Assembly (NCBI GenBank): GCA_018266895.1
Contig: JAFDZQ010000029.1
Location: forward strand, 1 to 49,919
DNA: 49,919 nt
Direction of reading: 5' to 3'
Source of the DNA: Bacteroidota bacterium
GTDB taxonomy: Bacteria; Bacteroidota; Ignavibacteria; Tepidaquicellales; Tepidaquicellaceae
A program made the translations under genes and the position numbers. This document shows, piece by piece, positions 45,517 to 49,919 of the stretch; within the stretch, counting starts at the first letter, position 1; each line of letters opens with the position of its first letter. The notes under the pieces were generated by a model. It did not search any database. It was given only the letters and a program-made list of their open reading frames with translations, and was not told the DNA's origin.

Positions 45517-46704
45517 TTGATTTCTCACTTAAGGAACAATTACAATTCATCTTTCACTGAAGAAAAGTATAATTCATTTCTGAAATATTTAGACTCAGAG
45601 TTTAATTATCATATTGAATACAGGATAGCGGAGACTCCGGTTTTTATTCCAAAAGATTTTCTGAATGAGATCCTGAAAGCTTCGGATGAAATCCTTGCAA
45701 CACTTGATTCGAAAGATTTCCGCGAGTATTCTGAAAAAGCTCTGCCGGATAAATTCCGCGTTCCGGATGAGGACAGGAATCCGCTGTTGCTTTCGCTGGA
45801 TTTCGCCGTCTGCAAAGACAGTGAAGGAAAGCTTATCCCGCAGTTAATTGAGCTGCAGGGCTTTGCTACTTTGTACTGTTATCAGCATCTGCTTAACACC
45901 GCCTTCAGAAAATTTTTCAGCATTGATGACAGTCTCACAAATTACTTCAGCGGTCTTAATGAGGACACATACATCAGCAGAATTAAAGAAGTAATAGTAG
46001 GAGATTCCGATCCGGAAAATGTCATCCTTCTGGATATCGAACCCGAAAAGCAGAAGACTTATATTGATTTTTTATGCACAGAAAAATATCTGGGAGTTAA
46101 ACCGGTATGCATCACAGAAGTGATAAGAAGAAAAAATAAATTGTTTTACAAAAAAGACGGGAAAGAAATTCCCGTAAACCGGATTTACAACAGAGTAATT
46201 AACGATGAACTTGAAAAAAGAAACGATATTAAATATGATTTTAATTTCACGGATGATATTGACGTAAAATGGGTAGCTCATCCCAACTGGTTCTTTAAGA
46301 TCAGCAAATATTCGCTTCCGTTTTTTAAAAATAAATATGTTCCTGAAACAAAATTCCTGAATGAATATGTTGAATTTCCCGATGACACTGAAAATTATGT
46401 ATTGAAACCGTTGTATTCATTTGCCGGAGCAGGCGTGAAATTTGATCTGAAAAAATCCGATCTTGAGTCAATAAGCGAAAATGAAAAACAGAACTACATT
46501 CTTCAGAGAAAAATAAATTACGAGCCCGTAATCTCCACGCCTGAAAGCCCTGCTAAAGCTGAGCTCCGGCTTCTGTATCTCTGGGAAGACAAACCCGTGC
46601 TCGTCAACAATCTTGTTCGTCTAAGCAAAGGAAAAATGATGGGCGTTGATTTCAATAAAGAAAAAACATGGGTCGGATCAAGCATAGCGTATTATGAGAA
46701 ATAA
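45517..46704 (+). CDS. ATP-grasp-like protein, last gene of the ligase operon
   Basis: The 395-residue frame starts at a TTG; the true start is uncertain as no ribosome binding site is clear. The central part DFAVCKDSEGKLIPQLIELQ gives a pre-ATP-grasp-like region, and ENYVLKPLYSFAGAGVKF with ILQRKINYEP and AELRLLYLWEDKPVLVNNL looks like the nucleotide-binding core of a divergent ATP-grasp fold. The family is not recognised precisely; a non-catalytic role is possible. It lies 72 bases after the peptidase gene on the same strand and precedes a convergent gene. Confidence 0.65.
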   Translation: MISHLRNNYNSSFTEEKYNSFLKYLDSEFNYHIEYRIAETPVFIPKDFLNEILKASDEILATLDSKDFREYSEKALPDKFRVPDEDRNPLLLSLDFAVCKDSEGKLIPQLIELQGFATLYCYQHLLNTAFRKFFSIDDSLTNYFSGLNEDTYISRIKEVIVGDSDPENVILLDIEPEKQKTYIDFLCTEKYLGVKPVCITEVIRRKNKLFYKKDGKEIPVNRIYNRVINDELEKRNDIKYDFNFTDDIDVKWVAHPNWFFKISKYSLPFFKNKYVPETKFLNEYVEFPDDTENYVLKPLYSFAGAGVKFDLKKSDLESISENEKQNYILQRKINYEPVISTPESPAKAELRLLYLWEDKPVLVNNLVRLSKGKMMGVDFNKEKTWVGSSIAYYEK

Positions 46705-46751
46705 TACATTGTAAAATCCCTTTTTCATAAACGTAATATATCCGACAGTAT

Positions 46752-49700
46752 TTATCTTAATATTACCAGTTTCTGTATTGCCGTTTCAGATTTTAATTCC
46801 CCTTCCGTAACAATCTTGTACAGATATGTTCCGTTTGCCGGCATATCGCCGTCATTATCCCTGCCGTCCCAGAATACTTTATTAAATCCGATCACTGCAT
46901 TGAAATTTATTTCTTTGATCAGCCTTCCCGCCGTTGTATAAATTTTTATTTTAGAACTAAAGGGATTGGAATCGCCCGTCAGATTAAAAACAAAATCAGT
47001 TTCTCCTTTCATCGGATTCGGAAAATTGTAGAGGTCTTTTACTTTCAGGATATTGCTTACAGTAAAATCATAAATCACAGTATCAGGATCATCTCTTTCA
47101 TTTTTTAAGATCAGACCAAGCCTGTTCGTACCTTCAATGAATTCCGGTAAAAAGACATAAGACATTACTGTTTCAGTGCTTTTATCGGAAACAATGTTTT
47201 CATAAAATCTGAACTTATCATTCTGATTCCCGTTCACGGAATACGGAACGTATTTTTCATTAAGCATTAACTTCAGAAGGCTGGTATCAGTACCTGACTT
47301 CAGCATTACTTCAGTATTTAAAGCGGAAATATTTATTTTCATCTCAGGTTTTCTTCTGACAATCTCTCCGCTGTTAACCAGTACTCCGTCACTGAAAATC
47401 TCAACTTTTGCAAGAGAGGAACTGCGCTTCAATGTGAGATTTAAAGTTACGGGATTGTTGTAAGTATTTAAGTCATTGTTTTCGCCTTTGGGAATTACTT
47501 CAACATACACGGGCATTTTACTGTCTGATGAAGTCACATAATTAGGTACTATGAATTTACCGTAATAAGAATACAAACCGTCTACATTCAAAACTGAACT
47601 GACAGTGTCTGACACCATAAGATTCGAAGGGGAAGGCGATTCTTTATATGAGTTCACTATCATTCCGGGAATTGATGAATAACCGGCGTTGTGCAGATTA
47701 AACTTGAATTTAAATTCGCTTCCTACACCAATAAGAGTATCGGATGTTCTGAGAGAATATTTATCCGAAACAATATCGCACGGAGCAATGTAATTCACTT
47801 TCAGGGAATTCAAAACCGAAGAAAGATTTCCCGTATTTGTATCAATGGATATCTTCGAAAGAAGATTCAGATACGGATACTGATATGAGTTAACCGAACT
47901 TAAATTCACAAAAGTGTTTGTGTTTACATTTGTCTGAAGTGTAGTCTGATTGCCGTTCCTGTCAATTCCTATTACATCAAACAAAACCGTGCTCTGCGGA
48001 TTAAGGATCTGCGTCCAGGAAAAATCTTTCCAGCCCTGTGAAGGACCTATGATATTAGAAACCGTCCCGAATGTTTTTTTGTAAGTTCTCGTCAGCGAGC
48101 TGTTTGATTCCAGCCAGCCTTGTGAAACCGTGTATTTAAAATACTGTTCGGATACATCAGACGGACCCGCTCCCAAAGATCCGATAAAACTCCATGTATC
48201 AAAATATCCGAACTTGAACATGCTGTCAATTTTCGTGCTTCCGAAAGTCCTGATCTTCGCCCTTGCCCCGGCACTCATTTGCTGAACGGAGTTGTAATCT
48301 ACATAAGAACAGTTCAGAGCCATCAGATAATATGTAGTATCAAAAGTATTCAGGAAATTTATAACCGAGTCAGATGAACTAGCCGCAGTCATTTTGAAAT
48401 TTTTCAGATCAATTATGCTTCCGTTTACCTTCTTTACTTTCATCATATTCAATCCTGCAGATCTTCCGCCGTCGTAGTTTACGCCTTTATCATTTACATT
48501 AAAATATGAAATTTCCGCTCCGGAAGTGCCAAAAGATCTGACGGAAAGGTTCAAAGTAAATTCATTAAGTCTGACTCCGCTTCCGCTGAAATTTGTGTTA
48601 TTAAGATCACTTTGCGGGAACTGATTACTTTTGAATTTTGAAATAAGAATATTATTTGTATCAGTCTGAGTGCTTACATAACCCGCCCTGCTTAGTTCAG
48701 GCTGCAGAAATGAAGGTGTATTATATGAAAAAGACTGCACCTTTGTCCAGCCGGAACTGTCATTGTTTATTATTGCATTAGTTCTCCAGTAATAAAGTAC
48801 TGCAGGATTCAGTAAAGGAATTGAAGTTTTAAACTTTGTAAGTGCGCCTGTGAAATTTGATTTGACGAGCGTTTTCTTCAGCGGCGAATTAAAGGATTTT
48901 GTCGTATCCATTTCAATAATTACCCTGGAATTAATCAGACTTTGCCTGACATAGGGATTTACACCTACAAATTCAACGCTGTCTGTTTTCAGGACTGAAT
49001 TATCAACCGGCTTTACAGTAATAAATGAAATGTTTTTAAGAGGAATATTTACGTTTATACTGTTGTTGTTTTTATTCTCATACGGATACCAGTTGCCGTT
49101 GTCAAGTATTGCCTGAACGGAATAATTCTGAAGTGAATCAAGCTTAAAAGTAAATGAAACTGAATCAGAGTATTTAAAAGCTTTCAGAACAGTATCCCTG
49201 AAAACTGTGGTAGCATTATCTTTTTTAAGATTGAATCTGATTTTTACGGAGTCGGCATACAGTCCGAAGTTCTTAGGATAAATTGTCATTGTAACATTTT
49301 CACCGACAACAGGAAAATCATTTGACAGTTTATACTCGGAATTTGTTATGGAAAATTCCGGCATTTTCGGCATTGCAAGCTCCAGCGCAGGATCTCCGCT
49401 CAGTCCGTAACAATTAATCGTATGCCTGACTGACGAACTGTTTGAATCATACAGTATGCTTTTCATTCCGAATTTTATAATATCTCCGATTCTTCTCAAA
49501 GTATCATGCGCAACTCCGTACAGCATCCAGTTCTGGAATGTATTTCCCGAATAAGTCCAGCCCCATCCCGATGAACCGATAAAACCCATAGCTCCCCTGT
49601 TTGCAAGACCCATGAACTGTTCCCCGAAAATTCTTTTTACCGGATCGGCAGTTTTACCGGTATAGCAGGTCATACTGAGTACCAGCGGAAGCTTGCCGTA

Positions 49701-49919
49701 ATTACTGAGAGTTGAAGGATCCTGCATTCCGTCTTCCCAGTTTTCATTTCCCGCATGCCCCTGAAAATTCACTATCATTGTGCCGTTGTCTATGTCTCTT
49801 CTGATTGAATCCTTGTAATTGTAAGTTATCTGTGTCGTATAATCCGTTCTGTATATTTTATGGGCATTTCCTGAAACCGGAGGAGGATTAATATAATTAG
49901 TAACAAAAGGATTTATGAG
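46752..49919 (-). CDS. Gingipain-like C25 protease with FlgD-like C-terminus (5' end outside window)
   Basis: The frame is open to the right edge of the window (49919), so the N-terminus is missing; the ATG at 49778 is internal. Just inside this end IVNFQGHAG and LVLSMTCYTG carry the catalytic His and Cys of C25 cysteine peptidases. Long beta-sandwich (CARDB-like) modules follow, with repeats of the type SVEFVGVNPYVRQS and LYSYYGKFIVPNY. The C-terminal 80 residues (LYNFPNPMKGETDFVFNL, KIYTTAGRLIKEINF, VFWDGRDNDGDMPANGTYLY) are a FlgD-like or T9SS-type Ig domain. A surface protease or PorU-like sortase is possible; PorU assignment cannot be proven from the partial sequence. Confidence 0.88.
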   Translation of the reverse strand, partial: LINPFVTNYINPPPVSGNAHKIYRTDYTTQITYNYKDSIRRDIDNGTMIVNFQGHAGNENWEDGMQDPSTLSNYGKLPLVLSMTCYTGKTADPVKRIFGEQFMGLANRGAMGFIGSSGWGWTYSGNTFQNWMLYGVAHDTLRRIGDIIKFGMKSILYDSNSSSVRHTINCYGLSGDPALELAMPKMPEFSITNSEYKLSNDFPVVGENVTMTIYPKNFGLYADSVKIRFNLKKDNATTVFRDTVLKAFKYSDSVSFTFKLDSLQNYSVQAILDNGNWYPYENKNNNSINVNIPLKNISFITVKPVDNSVLKTDSVEFVGVNPYVRQSLINSRVIIEMDTTKSFNSPLKKTLVKSNFTGALTKFKTSIPLLNPAVLYYWRTNAIINNDSSGWTKVQSFSYNTPSFLQPELSRAGYVSTQTDTNNILISKFKSNQFPQSDLNNTNFSGSGVRLNEFTLNLSVRSFGTSGAEISYFNVNDKGVNYDGGRSAGLNMMKVKKVNGSIIDLKNFKMTAASSSDSVINFLNTFDTTYYLMALNCSYVDYNSVQQMSAGARAKIRTFGSTKIDSMFKFGYFDTWSFIGSLGAGPSDVSEQYFKYTVSQGWLESNSSLTRTYKKTFGTVSNIIGPSQGWKDFSWTQILNPQSTVLFDVIGIDRNGNQTTLQTNVNTNTFVNLSSVNSYQYPYLNLLSKISIDTNTGNLSSVLNSLKVNYIAPCDIVSDKYSLRTSDTLIGVGSEFKFKFNLHNAGYSSIPGMIVNSYKESPSPSNLMVSDTVSSVLNVDGLYSYYGKFIVPNYVTSSDSKMPVYVEVIPKGENNDLNTYNNPVTLNLTLKRSSSLAKVEIFSDGVLVNSGEIVRRKPEMKINISALNTEVMLKSGTDTSLLKLMLNEKYVPYSVNGNQNDKFRFYENIVSDKSTETVMSYVFLPEFIEGTNRLGLILKNERDDPDTVIYDFTVSNILKVKDLYNFPNPMKGETDFVFNLTGDSNPFSSKIKIYTTAGRLIKEINFNAVIGFNKVFWDGRDNDGDMPANGTYLYKIVTEGELKSETAIQKLVILR

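Overview
The window looks like chromosomal DNA of an AT-rich, Gram-negative bacterium of the Bacteroidota/Ignavibacteria lineage. The evidence is internal. Several secreted proteins end in a type IX secretion (T9SS) sorting domain with the YPNPFNP signature common in Ignavibacteria-like genomes. There is a gingipain-like (C25) protease gene, a cyclophilin lipoprotein, many starts lack a strong ribosome binding site, and TTG/GTG/ATT starts are frequent. The genus cannot be named from sequence alone.

Bases 1-15100 are an accessory, secretion-rich region. It holds the 3' end of a T9SS cargo gene, a decayed M6-like secreted protein gene cut off next to an IS3-family element, a truncated hypothetical gene on the other side of that element, a small secreted protein, a 506-residue uncharacterised protein, a YCF48-like beta-propeller cargo protein and an intact M6-like paralogue. 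Next comes a two-gene block, a copper radical oxidase of the galactose oxidase type and a beta-propeller T9SS protein. It is bracketed by two roughly 700-base direct repeats. These repeats are built from hairpins with GTCCCCGCAGAGTC-type ends and are associated with tandem arrays that all have a 21-base period.

Bases 15600-23400 hold a Rieske protein and epoxyqueuosine reductase (queG), an FMN-dependent alpha-hydroxy acid dehydrogenase, a BrnT/BrnA toxin-antitoxin pair, pyruvate phosphate dikinase and an MFS exporter. An SRAP/YedK-type DNA-protein crosslinking protein follows on the opposite strand.

Bases 24135-32935 form a long same-strand run: a cyclase-family hydrolase (possible kynurenine formamidase), two tandem 345-residue proteasome-like Ntn-hydrolase proteins, kynureninase, kynurenine 3-monooxygenase, a hypothetical protein, the GTPase obgE and surE. 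One Ntn copy keeps the Thr/Asp/Lys catalytic set; the other has lost Thr and Lys. This pair inside a kynurenine-pathway operon is the best candidate for an undescribed system.

Bases 33000-40300 are conserved information-processing genes on the minus strand: cyclophilin, pheS, rplT, rpmI, infC (with an ATT start), thrS, a tRNA-Val(GAC) and prfA, with one plus-strand methyltransferase. After three small membrane or secreted proteins, bases 42200-46704 hold a four-gene operon (ATP-grasp ligase, GCS2/YbdK-type carboxylate-amine ligase, M29-like metallopeptidase, ATP-grasp-like protein). It probably makes and trims an unknown amide-linked metabolite or peptide. The window ends inside a large C25 protease gene with a FlgD-like C-terminal domain.
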